64,000 nt of DNA from Viola odorata (GCA_963691705.1 OY829542.1:46063105-46127104); one strand, 5' to 3'. Shown: positions 10,724 to 23,722, counted from the first letter of the stretch. A program made the numbers and translations. The notes: a model not told the origin generated them from the sequence alone.

Positions 10724-12246
10724 TGATATAAAAATGGGGTAGGGGATACAACTTAACACTGTCCACAATGGACTTGTAGATCGTGATAAGAGGTTCGTCC
10801 ACAGAGATCTTGTTGGAGTTTTGTAGTCTTGACTCGACTTCCTCGTCATTGGAGTTGAGGGGTTTTGTTCTGCAGTTAAGATAAACAAAGCAATTAAAAA
10901 GAACAAGACAAATATTAAATAAAGAAATAATCTTAGGCAGAAATGAATCTTAGCTAAGATTGGCGGCGGAGATTGGTTGTGGAATGATGTGGGGTAGATT
11001 CCTGGTAAGGGCGAATTCGTGAGCGCTTTACTTGTTTAATCGATCATCGACCTTAGATTTTCTCCTTCTCTCTCATAACTCTGCTATAGATTGGGAGGAA
11101 CCCCTTTCCAATCCTACTTTCCTCCTATTCAAATCACTTGGAGGGTACCCCATTTCCTAGTGATCCTGGCCAGTGGACACCTTGCTGGTTAAAGGGTTTA
11201 TCCAATTGGCTGCTGGCTTGAGGCACATGCGTTTTCTCAATGGCGTAGGGAAAGACAGAGTCTAGGCCAAGCTACTCCCAACTCGGAGCCCTAGGTTGTC
11301 AATCCGGTTAGGCCTATATCGATTCAAACTCACTAACCCCCGCGAGGTTAGCTGCCTACTTCGTCACTTCAGTTTCGCTCGTCCCCTCAGTGACTGGCTG
11401 CAAATTCATCGTCTTGCTTAAGATTGATCGAGTCTTAGCCTAGACGGGAACCGGTTTGTTAAAACAGAACTTGAATCAATTACGATTGAGAGGATAATAA
11501 AAACAGATCGGTCTCACGAATAACAAGTATGCTCACTCAACCCTTACCAAGAATTAAGTGTTTAGCTACTAGACATAATAATTAAGAAGACAAAAGAATA
11601 ATTGCAGCAAAGTGTTTACAAGAACCAGAAGAAAAGAAGATGGAAGATCCCCTAATTGACAGCCTTCCTTAACCTTAAATAAGGATAGAGTCCCCACCAA
11701 TCACGTTCCTTTCCAAATTCAAAACTTCAAAAGATAAAGATAACATTGTTTAAATTCGAAATAAAATAAAATAAAACTAGAAATAGAATTGTTTGTTCAA
11801 ATAGAGGATAATCCTTAAAAGGATGCAATCTTGGATCACGTCTGATCTTCTCTAGCTGTCTCCAGCTATCAAATCCACTCTTTTAGCTCAAAATCCCGTG
11901 ACTCCTAGTATATCACGTTTCTTGGCAATCTTAGCTAAGATTATTTCGTCTTAGCTAAGATTGGTCGTTTGTCTGATTTTTGCTCCAAAGATAGCTTTTC
12001 TCTATTTCCTCCAGCACAAATCCAGTTGTCATCCACACTCCATCAATAGAATTCCAAGACTCCTAGCTTTGCACGTCTTTAGATCGGCAGTCTTAGCCAA
12101 GACTGTGCCTAAGATTGCTAGTTTGAGCTGAAAGCTGATATTTCCTTCATTTCCTTTAAAAGCAGATAGATTGACGTGAAAGGCACCATTTTCACCATAA
12201 ACAAAGTGGTTTAAGATGGTAAAAATGCATGGAAATAGACGTCAAT
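10724..12246 (-). mobile_element. Degenerate Athila-type LTR relic
   Basis: The order of short conserved blocks matches the intact Athila LTR at 46342-48044: TGAT start, a cgtccacagagatct segment, CT-rich blocks, aagaattaagtgtttagctact near 11560, and a right end resembling gcatgg...gtcaatca. The overall sequence is diverged. No coding frame and no target duplication are seen, so it is an old solo LTR or fragment. Confidence 0.4.
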
Positions 12247-12249
12247 CAA

Positions 12250-14180
12250 CAGGCCCAAAAATGGGACCGAACCGAAAATTAACTGTTCTGATTGGGATAG
12301 AACCGAACCGAACTGGACATTAATGGTTCAGTTCGGTTCGGGTCTAATTTTCCCGATTTGGATCGGGTCGGTTCCAGTTTTGACCCGTTTTTTTATTTTT
12401 ATTTTTTGATGGATTCATTTGTGGTCATGTTGTTCGTGGTTGTGTTGTTGTGGTGGCGAGTGGTGAGCCGAGAGGAGAGGTAGGTGTTGTCGGCTGTGAC
12501 TGCGACAGAGAGAGGTAGTTGTTGTTGGCGGCGAGCCGAGAGAAGAGGTAGGTAGCGAGGTTGTCTGCTGCGACTGCGAGAGAGAAGTAAGCGACGAGAG
12601 AGGAGAGGTAGTTGTTCTGTTGTTGCTCTAATGAATCTAATTTCAATTTCATTGATTTGCCCTAATGTCAAAACGACGTTGTTTTGGTGCCTTTTGTTTT
12701 TAAGTAAAGCTTTTATTTACCAATTTATAAATAATAGCCTAATATTATCACAATATTTTAGTATGATAAATCTTTACATTTTACTATTTTAGTATAAAAT
12801 TTTTAAGTGATTAAATATTAATAAATAATAAGTATTAATATATTAAAATGTAATGAATACGTTGAACAAATATCTAGTACACATCAAGAAGTATCGAGTA
12901 AGTATAAATATTAAAGTATCAAACACGACTTACGAGCCTAACATATATACACACGAAGAGTTTTCAAGTATAATCGTGCTTCATAGGATGATAAGATTAG
13001 ATCACTTATATTTAGAGCTTCAAAATTATCATTAAACAATACTATAGTTAATTACTTATAGTCATATAATGCGTAATACATTAATACAATTTAAATTAAA
13101 AGTATAAAACTCTAAACAATTAGCAATTACATTTTTTATGACAATTGACATGATTCTCTCTTACAACAATATAATTCTTTTTTTATTAAATAAAATATTA
13201 AACAATAAACATATTTCCATGATATACCTTAATAACTATATATTAAAGTAATGATTAATGGTAATATTTCTAGTATGTGCCATATTATTAATAATTAATG
13301 GTCTTACTTTATACATATTAACTATATAAATAGCTATTAAAATTTACAATAATATACTTTTTCTCATATTAACATTTTCAATTTCTTACTACGAAAAAAA
13401 AATCCTCATAATTCTGACATAATTTATTTCTTAATAAAATTTTCTATTTAAAATTTTAAATAAACTCTTCTAATTAATTTTAAAATAAAAAAAATAAAAA
13501 ATAAGTTCTTTTACTTAAGTTTAAAAGAAAAAAAAGATTAAAATTTTCTATTTCTTAGTTCTTACTACGGAGAAAATATTTTTTCCTCATAATAGTTCTA
13601 ATTCTTATATAAATTTCTTAATAATTTTTTCTATTTAAAATAATGAATAAAAGGAAAAAATAGGACTTTTAATTAATTTTAAAATAAAAAATAAAAAATG
13701 ATTAAATTTTTTTATTTCTTAGTTCTTACTATGGAGTAAATATTTTTTCCTCATAATAATTCTCATATAGCTTCCTTAATAAATTTTTGTATTTAAAATA
13801 ACAAAAAAAAAAGAAAAAAAAAGAGAAATTTTAATTAAGTTTAGAAGGAAAAAAAAAGACGAGAAATTAAGTTTAAAAGAAAAAAAGAAAGTGGGAGTCA
13901 AGGGGATTTGAACCTTTCCCTTTTAAAATGATAGATGAGAAGTTAATCATTAAACTAAATTTAAACTTTGATATCATAGTGTATATATATATATGAACCG
14001 GTTCTTTCGGTTTTACGGTTCGGTTTATGAATTTTAGAATTAAAGAATCTGACCGAACTGAAAATTTCCGGTTCAGTCCTACGGTTCTAAAAATAAAAAA
14101 ATCAACAATGTGGACCAATTCGGTGCTGTTCCGGTTCGGTTCCCGATTTGGGTTGGTTTTTGTACACCCTTCGAATGAAA
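12250..14180. mobile_element. Decayed hAT-like non-autonomous element
   Basis: Both ends carry dense cggttcggttc / accgaaccgaac subterminal motifs in opposite orientation (12265-12390 and 13995-14155). The right end reads ttgtacaccct, the complement of the AGGGTGTACAA end common in plant hAT MITEs. The left terminus is not clean and no 8-bp duplication was found. The interior is AT-rich and non-coding. Confidence 0.45.
13380..13860 (+). repeat. Three-copy AT-rich tandem repeat (about 160 bp)
   Basis: Copies begin near 13380, 13547 and 13710 and share ttcttagttcttactac, tttttcctcataat and ttaataaa...tatttaaaataa. It lies inside the hAT-like element. Confidence 0.65.
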
Positions 14181-14192
14181 GGAGATGGAGGG

Positions 14193-14623
14193 TGTCACGG
14201 ACTAATCCTTTGGGATCTAGTTCGTGCGGCGTTCACGCACTCTCTTTACGGAACCAGCCTTTCACCTACACCTTAGACCTGCATCACCAGGGAACATAAG
14301 GTTAGAAACACATTAAGCTCATTGGGATTCATCAGAAGCACATCATCACACAAGCACATAGACAATAGGGCATACAATCACGAAAGACGCCACTTCATTG
14401 AATAAGCATGATATTACAGACACAGGCCAAAAAGGTCGCAGACAAGGGGGCCGCCCGCACAAAGGCCGACTCAAAGACCCTTCCAATGAATAACCGAGCC
14501 CACGGCACAAAGGGACTGATTACTCACTCCCCCAACCCGATTACATGGATTACAACATAAGCTCTCGTTAAGGTTAAGCGGCCATGGACGTGAACATGCC
14601 CTGGACGAGCTTAGACCTTAACA
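14193..14623 (-). repeat. 3' LTR of the chromovirus
   Basis: Begins TGTCACGGAC and ends GACCTTAACA. About 99.3% identical by eye to 19515-19945. Confidence 0.95.
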
Positions 14624-14635
14624 CTCTCCTCCACT
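14624..14635 (-). other. Polypurine tract of the chromovirus
   Basis: On the minus strand, AGTGGAGGAGAG lies directly against the 3' LTR. It primes plus-strand synthesis. It overlaps the first base of the polyprotein stop codon. Confidence 0.65.
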
Positions 14636-17600
14636 CAGTTCGTCGACGCCCTCGTCGACCTATCTTCGAGGAATTCCTTAATCAGATCTTGTGCTCCTAC
14701 CAAGTCGTCCTCATTTTCCCAGCTGATCTCTTCATCGCCCAAGTCTTTCCACTTGACGAGGAATTGTCGCTTTTGGATCTGTCTCTTCACATTTTGGATT
14801 TTCCTCCTGATTTTCACGGTGCGATCGGCAAGAATAGCTTCAGCTACCTTAACTGGTTGAGGTTGCACCTTAAAGCGAACTTCAGCTCTGACTGGCTGAT
14901 TTCTATTTGCATCTTCCTCATCTGCGTGAAATGGTTTTAATTGACTAACATGAAACACAGGGTGGCACTTCATCCAATCTGGTGGGTCAACACGATATGA
15001 GGCCCTACCAATTTTCTCAGCAATCGTCACGGGTCCCTCATATCATCGTAGAAGACGGCGATCCTGTCATTAGAGCGCTCGGATCTGTTCGGGCACAAGT
15101 CTCACCATTACTTTATCGTCAACTTGAAATTCAAGGGCCCTTCTCCCTTTATCCGCCCATTGCTTCATTCGGCAAGAAGCTCTCTCCAACAAGGCTTTGG
15201 CTATTTCAGCGTTCTGCTTCCATTCCTTCGCAAAGTTAAAGGTACTAGGACTCTTTCCCTTATACTCATTCACTGTGTGCGGCAACAACGGTTGTTGGCC
15301 TGAGACTAGCTCAAAAGGGCTCTTATTAGTGGCCGAACTTTTCAAGGAATTAAAGCAGAATTGTGCCACATCAAGGAGTTCAATCCAATTCTTCTGATTA
15401 GCATGAACGAAGTGCCTCAGATACTCTTCTAAAATAGCATTCATTCTCTCAGTTTGCCCATCGGACTGAGGATGGAATCCAGAGGACATGTTCAGTTTAG
15501 AGCCAAGTAAACTGAATAGCTCTTTCCAAAAAGTACCGGTAAATCGAGGGTCTCTGTCACTAATGATGCTTTCCGGGACGCCCCAATACTTCACAACATT
15601 TTTAAAGAACAATCGGGTCATCTCTTCTGCAGTTCAACTTCTGGACACCGGAGCAAATGTTGCATACTTCGAGAATCGATCCACTACCACGAGGACTCCA
15701 CAAAAATTCCCCACCTTCGGAAGGCAAGTAATGAAGTTCATAGATACGCTCTCCCACGGCCTGTTGGGAATCGGCAATGGGTCCAGTAGACCCGCAGACT
15801 TCTGTCTATCAACTTTATCCTGTTGACAAATCAAGCAAGTCTTCGTAAACATACGAACATCATCTCTCATTGCTGGCCAAAAGTATGCATGCCTGATAAG
15901 CGCCAAGGTTCTACGCCAACCACAGTGTCCTGCCCATAAGGTATCGTGACATTCACGAAGTAACTTCCTTCTTAAGTCCCCTCCTTTTGGCACATAGACT
16001 AATTGCCCCTTAGTCATCAACAGGTCATCCTCTACCCAAAACCTTCGAGTCTTACCTTCTTTCACGAGGGTCAAAAGGGCCTGCGCAATCGAATCAGACT
16101 TCATCTGTTCTCGAATTTCCTCTCTCAGCGAGGTACTGATTTTGCTTACACCAGCCTGAGCCAATATACTCATTGAAGCTAAGTCGCTCCTTCGGCTTAA
16201 CGCATCCGCAACCTGGTTGCACTTTCCGGCTTTGTGTTCAAAGATCACATCGAACTCTGCTAGAATCTCCTGCCATCTAGCCTGCTTAGCAGTCAGCTTC
16301 GGTTGGGTGAGGAAGTGACTGGTCGCCATGTTATCTGTCTTCACCATGAATTTAGAACCCAATAGGTAGTGGCGCCATTTGGTGACACAGTAAATAATGG
16401 CTAGGAGCTCCTTTTCTTGCACCGTGTACCTCCTTTCCGCATCATTCAGCTTTCTACTCTCAAAAGCTATGGGATGATGGTTTTGGAGGAGCACTCCACC
16501 TGGTGCAAAGTCAGACGCGTCCGACTGAACTTCATAAGGTTGTGTTGGGTCTGGCAGTGCCAACACTGGATCTTCCATCATAGCTCGTTTGATGTTTCTG
16601 AAGGCCTCTTCACACTCCATAGACCACACCCAAGTCACGCCCTTTTTCAACAAGTTCGTGAGGGGGCTGATCCTTCTGGCATATCCCTCGATAAAACGTC
16701 GATAATAGTTAGCTAGACCCAAGAATGAACGCAGTTCTGTCAGCCCACTCGGAGGTTGTCATTCTTGAATCGCTTGTACTTTGCTCATAGCCATGCGAAT
16801 CTTGCCACGTTCAACAACATGGCCCAAGAAGTTAATCTTGGTTTGGGCGAAGGCACATTTCTCCCTTTTTACGTAAAGCTGATTCATTTTGAGCTTGTCA
16901 AACACAAGTCTCAAGTGTTCCAAATGCTCCTCCAACGTGGACGAATAAACCACAATATCGTCGATGTACACAACCACAAACTTATCAAGGTAATCCCGGA
17001 AAACCTGATTCATTAGAGTACAAAAGGTGGCAGGGGCGTTGGTCAACCCAAAGGGCATTACTAGAAATTCGAAGGAGCCATATCTCGTAACACAGGTTGT
17101 CTTAGCTTCGTCCCCTTCAGCTATTCTAACTTGATAATACCCCGATCTCAAGTCTAACTTCGTGAAGAACTTTGCGCCACTCAATTGATCAAATAGATCG
17201 GCTATCAAAGGAAGCGGATACCGATTCTTGACAGTCACCTTATTTAGCGCGCGATAGTCTACACACATACGAAGACTCCCATCATGTTTCTTCTGAAAAA
17301 GCACAGGGGCTCCAAACGGGGCCTTCGCTGGTCTAATGAATCCAGCATCCAACAACTCTGTCAATTGTTTCCGTAGCTCGGCCAACTCAGGAGGGGTCAT
17401 CCGATAGGCCGCCTTAGTCGGGGCCTTGGCGCCGGGGATTAACTCAATCTCATGATCAATGTTTCTTCGCGGGGGCAAGCTCTTGGGCAATCGATCTGGC
17501 ATTACATCTGCGTACTCAGCCAACAGCTGACCGACCATGGGAGGGCATTCCCCTAGCACGCTATCATCATTCCAAGAGGCCACATCCAAGAAAGTTGCTT

Positions 17601-19482
17601 CTTTTCTCTTCAAGCCACGTTTGAGTTGTATGGCTGAGAGTAACCTTTTCTCTCTCGTAGGGCTTATCATTACCGGGATGACCACTGGTACTTCACCCAT
17701 TAATAACAGGCAACGAGCTAATGGAATAGGAACAACTTTAGCCAAAACAAGGAAGTCCAACCCTAGGACCACATCAAAATCATCGAGGACGGCCACTACA
17801 AAGTCAGCTTTTCCTTTCCAGGAGCTCATCTGTATGTCGACATTTTTCGCACTTCCCTCCGTTTCCCTTGCTTCAGAATTCACGGCCTTCAGTTTTCCCC
17901 CATCCGGGACAATCGTCACTCCAATTTTTCTTGCAAAGGATTCCGATAAAAAGCTATCAGTAGCCCCTGTGTCAATGAGGGCCTCCATGGAACAACTCCC
18001 CATTCGAACTGTCACATACATCAAGCCTTTTGCCATCTCTTGCGTGGCCAATTGCTTCTTCAAGGCTGATAGGAAACTCTTCTCTGCGGGGTTCTCACCC
18101 TCGTTATTCTCTTTTTCTGGTTCTGAGCTCATAGATCCCCGAACTGTCTGCAGCGCACTCAAGGCAGCTTTTGTAGGGCACTCTGCAGCTTTGTGAGGGC
18201 CCTCACAGATAAAGCACGCAATGGGTCGCGGGACTTTATTGTTAAACTTGTTAGAGCCTTGGAAGTTTGCCGAATTCTTCGATTGGAATCGATTCTCATT
18301 AGTTCCAGAAGTGTTCTTTGTGAACTTGTTCGGCTTGGCATCTGATCCGCTAGACCCTCCAAACTTCCGTTTATTACCACCGTCCGATCTATCCTCTACC
18401 CTTTCCGCTATTGTGATGGCGTCACTTAAGGTCTTGGGATTTTGTCGGCGAACTTCATTCTTAGGGTAAGGCTTCAACCCCTGAATGAAAATGAACAACC
18501 TGTCTGCCTCTGACATCTCCTTAATGTCAAGCATAACAGTGGAGTATTTGTTCATATACTCTCGCACAGAAACCGTCTGCACAAGTTCGCGCAAGCTCAC
18601 ACGGGCAGCATATTCCACATCTTCAGGGCAAAATGCTTTCTTCAACTCCGCTTTAAATTCTTCCCACGTGACAATGCTATTGGCCCCTATACCAGAGATT
18701 TCAGCTCGAGTCCTCCACCACACTTTAGCATCATCAGATAACAGCATTACTACAATCGTCAGTTTTGACTCATCTGACATAACCTGGCATACTTTGAAGT
18801 AGTTCTCTACGTCAAACAAGAAATTATCTATTTCTTTTGCGCTCCTCACCCCATTGTACGGTTTTGGTTGAAAACTTTTACACTTATTGAGCTCAGCCAT
18901 CCCCATTCCCGACGGACCAAGGGAATTCCTTCGCTCCATTTCGGAGAGTTTACCTTGCATCACAGCCAAGGAGGTTTCCAGCAGTCCTACCTTTGCATCG
19001 GTCTCGCGAAACGTATTCCACGCTTCCTTGAGATTGTCTTGTAACTCATCCACCCTAATTCCGGTAGTGGTAAGTGCCTCATTCACTTCTCTGGTTTCTG
19101 CCCTGTCTAGCAGTTCATCAAGATTTTCGTGAGAGTCGCCCTCTTTCTCCGGGGTTCGACCCTCCAGACTTAAAAGTCTCATTGTTAATTGTGCTTCAAG
19201 CGCCTCTACGCGTCGGACCCGTTCCACAAAAAGTCGAAACGGTTCCACATTCTCTTCAATGGAGAGATCATTATCGGCGCTCTCGCCTTTGAATATTTCA
19301 TCGTATTGGGTCAGACGGGATTCTAGCATCTCGATGCGTCTATCCCTCTCAATCATCTGTTCCACTGTTACTTGTGGCTACGAGGAGCCAGCACCTGGAG
19401 TCCTCTGACTCTGTATCCAGGCATCGATCGCATTCACGCGATTCTCTAGTTCAGCACACCTGACTTTCGAAGACTTTGCCAT
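14635..19482 (-). pseudogene. Chromovirus gag-pol polyprotein with six in-frame nonsense codons
   Basis: A single frame of 1616 codons runs from the ATG at 19482 to the stop at 14635. Gag with a C-x2-C-x3-H-x4-C knuckle lies near 18200. Aspartic protease ([10 protein letters not shown]) is near 17960 and reverse transcriptase with YIDD near 16960. RNase H (about 16190-16540) is followed by integrase with an HHCC finger (about 15840-15960). The C-terminal chromodomain (about 14640-14830) contains FLVKWKDLGDEEISWE. Stops fall at 19378, 16759 (Trp to TGA), 15634, 15070, 15067 and 15043. The frame is otherwise unshifted. The first integrase catalytic Asp is also lost (SMNFI where SMDFI is usual). 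Most of these look like point transitions, some in CGA context, as expected from cytosine methylation decay. The copy cannot make its own proteins. Confidence 0.93.
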
Positions 19483-19501
19483 CACAAAGAAATCGAAATA
19501 G

Positions 19502-19514
19502 CTCTGCTACCAAC
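19502..19514 (-). other. Primer-binding site of the chromovirus
   Basis: Directly inside the 5' LTR the minus strand reads TTGGTAGCAGAGC. This is one base from the common plant site TGGTATCAGAGC that pairs with initiator tRNA-Met. Confidence 0.7.
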
Positions 19515-19945
19515 TGTCACGGACTAATCCTTTGGGATCTAGTTCGTGCGGCGTTCACGCACTCTCTTTACGGAACCAGCCTTTCACCTACACCTTAGAC
19601 CTGCATCACCAGGGAACATAAGGTTAGAAACACATTAAGCTCATTGGGATTCATCAGAAGCACATCATCACACAAGCACATAGACAATAGGGCATACAAT
19701 CACGAAAGACGCCACTTCATTGAATAAGCATGATATTACAGACACAGGCCAAAAAGGTCGCAGACAAGGGGCCCGCCCGCACAAAGGCCGACTCAAAGAC
19801 CCTTCCAATGAATAACCGAGCCCACGGCACAAAGGGACTGATTACTCACTCCCCCAACCCGATTACATGGATTACAACATAAGCTCTCGTTAAGGTTAAG
19901 CGGCCATGGGCATGAACATGCCCTGGACGAGCTTAGACCTTAACA
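19515..19945 (-). repeat. 5' LTR of the chromovirus
   Basis: Same 431-bp sequence as 14193-14623 with three differences (one near 19771, two near 19909-19911). Confidence 0.95.
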
Positions 19946-19950
19946 GAGGG

Positions 19951-20450
19951 GGTGGGGAAGTGAATACAATGGCAGACTTGTAATTATGCGCCAAACGTGG
20001 ATGCTATTGGAAATTCAGGATGAAAACGGTGTCACGGGCAATCTTGTAATAAATGCATCACAAGCTACTGGGCTGGGCTTGACCGCTTGGGGTGAGCCCA
20101 GTTTGTGCAGAGATAAATAAATAATTTATAATCCCCGTATTTTAGTCACAATTTGGAATTTTATTATTTATCGCACAACTTTTATTTTTTACGCAAACAA
20201 ATTATTTCATAGTACTAAGCAAAAAGGTAGTTTACTCCAAAAGAAAATATATTATATTGTTCAAAGCCAAAACGTAAAGGCAACAACAACTTTGTTTTGT
20301 GGGTTTACACTTTACTGAGGCAACAACCACATTTGATTTGATGTGGGTAATTGTAATTAATCACAACTTGATCCGTACCATTGCAATGATACATGACGCT
20401 ACAAATGGAATGCGGCATGAGTTTGATGTATAAAAGTATGAGTATATACA
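19951..20450. other. No gene seen
   Basis: AT-rich flank of the chromovirus. It continues the sequence interrupted at 14192. Confidence 0.4.
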
Positions 20451-21120
20451 CGCAGGTGGTGTTTAGCATTAAGGTTCTGGCCTAGAAAGTTGGGTTTCAG
20501 AACCAAAAGCCAGGGGTTGCCCTTTGGCAACCCAAATATCAATGGGTTTCATGAGAAGCCTTTTGGTCAAAACCAGCAAAATGTTAGTTTTTGCTGGTTC
20601 TGAGGCTGGAGTAAAATGCTCCATCCCGTGCAAGTGCTTTCTCCTCTATCTCTTTCTCTCTCTTTTTTTTTTTTCTTCAATAAATTCAATTTTCTTACTC
20701 GGTATAATAAACGAAATAAATTAAAAATTATAAAAATATAATCTATATCTTAAGATGAGTAATTTTAGATCCACTTTTCCTATTTTTATTAAATTTTTAG
20801 AAATGGGTTTTATACCATTTAATTACATTTTTTTATTAATTATTTGTTTTAAAAATATATTAATTTAAATAATTTATATTAATAATATTTGAAATAGAAC
20901 GGCGACTTTTATAGTCATTTTACATTCAAACCATAATTTTAATTGTAGTGTCAAACACCAAAAATAACTTCTCGTTTCCCACAGCACTTTTAAAGAAATG
21001 TTTACCAAACACCTCAAGTATCTCACAGCATTTTCTCCAGAAGTCATTTTTCCACAGAACTTTTTCCAAAGTACTTCTTGGACCAGAACCGAAACGCCAA
21101 ACAGACTCGTAGAATGTTGA
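20450..21120. mobile_element. MITE-like element, GTTTGGC family, copy 1
   Basis: The ends gtgtttagcattaaggttctgg and (reversed) gtctgtttggcgtttcggttctgg are similar inverted repeats. The right third (20930-21110) closely matches 30790-30975 (cttctcgtttcccacag, ccaaacag), so both are copies of one family. No target duplication is clear. Confidence 0.5.
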
Positions 21121-21129
21121 AAGAGTCAT

Positions 21130-21704
21130 TTCTTTCTGGAATGAGAAATATGGAATGAGAAAACGATCCTAAAATCCTGTACAACAAGAATGGACAGCAT
21201 GGTCTTTGGAAAATTCAAGCGATTAATCACATGTAGATTTTAGACCTTCCGTGCTTGCTGATGTATAAGACGAGGGTGGCTTGGATTCAAGGGGTGTCGG
21301 AAGTTCTATTGTAATCCCTTAAGTTTCAAAAAATCTAAGTAATTTAATTTAATTTACCAAATAAATTATATTTTGTTCTCTAATTGTTTAAGAGTTTCTA
21401 ATATTGTCCTTACATTTTTAGATTTTAGCAGAATTTTTATATTTATCTCGCAAAATCTAGTTAAACTTTAGTAATGATTTAAAATTTAAGTTAACTTTTT
21501 AATACTAACGAATAATAAATAAAAATTTCCTAAACATATTTTATTAATTTTAATAATTTTCTAGCAGTAGTTCCTAAATATTCTAATATTGTCAATTTTT
21601 ATTTATATTAGAGAATAAAAAAGTAAAGAAAAATATAATTCAATTTTTCAATATAGCATCATGTGACTCCAAAAGAAATTACTAGTTAAGTTGCACCCTT
21701 AATT

Positions 21705-21705
<1 letters not shown>
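21130..21705. other. AT-rich intergenic, no gene seen
   Basis: No frame, repeat or signal could be supported. Confidence 0.4.

Positions 21706-21706
<1 letters not shown>

Positions 21707-21743
<37 letters not shown>
21707..21743 (+). repeat. Homopolymer run of 37 C
   Basis: An uninterrupted cytosine run abuts the left end of the hAT-like MITE. The presumed target duplication begins with C's, so the run may have grown from it. Its length in the assembly may not be exact. Confidence 0.9.
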
Positions 21744-21745
<2 letters not shown>

Positions 21746-21746
21746 C

Positions 21747-22354
21747 TAGGGGTGTAAACGGACCTGTTCGGTCTTGTTCTAGGGCCTAGAATCGGACTGA
21801 ATCGGAAAAATTTGGTTTTGATATGCTAGAATTGGACTCGAACCGAAATTTTTTGATTCTGGTATGCAAGAACCGGACCAAACCGAAATTTTCGGTTCGG
21901 TTTCCCGTTTTTTTAATAAAAAATATGATTTTTTTAAAAACAATTAGGAAAACTGCAAAAAAAAAAATCTTTGTTATCATGGATATTTTAAAACAATTAA
22001 GAAAAAATAGATTTTTTTAAAAAAAAATTAAATAAATAAATGGCCCGACCCAGCCCAGCCCAACCCCAACAATGAAGGGAAAAAATAAAGAAATTTGAGG
22101 TTCCTTTTCGTAAGAGAGTGAAAGATTTAACCACTGAATCAAAACTAAACTTTTGATAATTAATACATATATATATAAATATAAAATTTTCGATTCAAAC
22201 GATTCTACGGGTTTTATATTCGTAGATCCGGACCGAATCCGAAATTTTCCGGTTCTAGATTGGTAGAACCGGACCGAATTGGAAAGTTACGGTTCGGGCC
22301 AGTTCAGGTCAAAATTCTCCGATTCCGATTCGGTCCGGTTTCTTACACCCCTTA
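21747..22354. mobile_element. Non-autonomous hAT-like element
   Basis: The ends TAGGGGTGTAAACGGACC and (reversed) AAGGGGTGTAAG...CCGGACC are inverted. The flanks CCCCCAAC (21739-21746) and CCCCTAAC (22355-22362) differ at one of eight bases, the size of a hAT target duplication. The interior has cggttcggt-type subterminal repeats like those at 12250-14180 and no coding frame. Confidence 0.65.
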
Positions 22355-22362
22355 CCCCTAAC

Positions 22363-23353
22363 ACATTTTCCTGGCTCCGCCCCTATTTAGATCCATATTA
22401 ATTATGTTGTTTCTTTTGATAAAAACAATAATTTTTCAAAATCTAATAATACTCGAATTAAATTAATTTTTTTACTCGACATACAAAATAGACACAAAAA
22501 AATAGAATATTTGCGAAGATACGACTCTTAATTAAAACTCTATCAGACGGTTAAAATATATATTTTTAATTATATATGGAATTTCATTTAATATTCAAAC
22601 CCAAACCTTTAACAAACCAATGGATATTGTACGGAAGTAAGGTGTAGGTTTACCAAAAGAAGCAGTATGAGGGAGAGAAGGGGAATCTAGTATCTACTAC
22701 ATAGGCAGACGATTTATCGATTGGGCATTGATCATATAGCTTGAGGAGTGGGGATAATCAAGTTTGTTTGGCTTTTGATTATAAAATCTCAAAAAGAGAT
22801 GATCATGGATTTGTCGGTAAACACTGTTTTGTTGTTAAAAAAACATTTAATGGAAAGGTGGTCCACCATCCTTAATTTTATCTAGAAGGTTTCTAATTAC
22901 TAAACCATCTTGATCATTTTTTTTGTTTGATTATTTTTTGGAACGGTACCGTATCTCGTTCGGATATAATTGTTATAAACTATGCATTTTTTTTAATTAT
23001 CGAATTACAATTTCTAATAATGTAAAAATTACATTTTTTCCAGTTTTCAATGTAAAATATATTCCACAATTGATAAAAAATTTAAATTAATTATATTATT
23101 AATTATTACATTAGTTCTTGTTTAATTATATTTTTACGATAAATATAACTGATCGGAAGGAGTAAAATTATAGAAGGAGGAAGAGTATTTTTGCAAGTCC
23201 CACTCCCACGACATTAGGTAAAAAGCTAAATTGACTGCCTCAAAACCAAGGCAATGAAAAAAGAGGGAGGCATACCTTGATTAAAAAGAAGAAAAATGGT
23301 CATTTCTTAACCTTTACTGCTTTTAAATTTGAAAGAAATTAGCAACTTTATAA
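22363..23353. other. AT-rich intergenic, no gene seen
   Basis: Only short random frames are present. Confidence 0.4.
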
Positions 23354-23355
23354 TA

Positions 23356-23588
23356 CTCCCTCCGGATTATATTAAATGACGTCTGTACTGTAGATACGTA
23401 TATCGAGGAGGCCGGATGACACACTATTTGACCCCAAAAAATTTCGTACTTTTTTTTGAACGTACATTAATCCTTAACGTACGTCCGAGAAAAAATTCGA
23501 GGTAAAATTATCTCAAATAATGAGTCATCCGACCTTCTCAACATGCGTACACAAATAGTAAAAGTCGTTTAATAAAAGACGGAGGGAG
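23356..23588. mobile_element. Stowaway-type MITE
   Basis: Inverted ends CTCCCTCCG / CGGAGGGAG are flanked by TA on both sides (23354-23355 and 23589-23590). This is the signature of Tc1/mariner-derived Stowaway MITEs. Length is 233 bp. Confidence 0.85.
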
Positions 23589-23722
23589 TAGAATATTTCA
23601 TCTCTTTTTTTTCTTTCTTTCCTGATAAATTATACATTTGATCTATGTAAAAGAAAAATTACTTATTAAGAGCACTAGAAAATTAGTACGATTAGAATTA
23701 GTTTCAATTCTTAATATTCAAT

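Larger units (their letters stand above)
14193..19945 (-). mobile_element. Complete chromovirus (Ty3/gypsy) LTR retrotransposon
   Basis: The element has two 431-bp LTRs, a GAGGG target duplication (14188-14192 and 19946-19950), a primer-binding site, a purine tract and one polyprotein frame ending in a chromodomain. All are in the minus orientation. The LTRs differ at only three sites, so insertion was recent, yet the coding frame is badly broken. The chromodomain places it among chromoviruses, which use it to target chromatin. The gag knuckle resembles Galadriel-type elements, but the clade is uncertain. Confidence 0.95.

Noticed and set aside
12399..12671. Minus-strand serine/arginine-rich frames
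   Set aside because: They come from simple gaga-rich sequence in the hAT-like element and overlap in two frames.
13890..13970. tRNA-like segment (ggggatttgaacc resembles a reversed B box)
   Set aside because: No A box or cloverleaf could be formed, and the segment lies inside a decayed element.
14584..19292. Many plus-strand open frames across the chromovirus
   Set aside because: They are antisense shadows of the minus-strand polyprotein and show no domain of their own.
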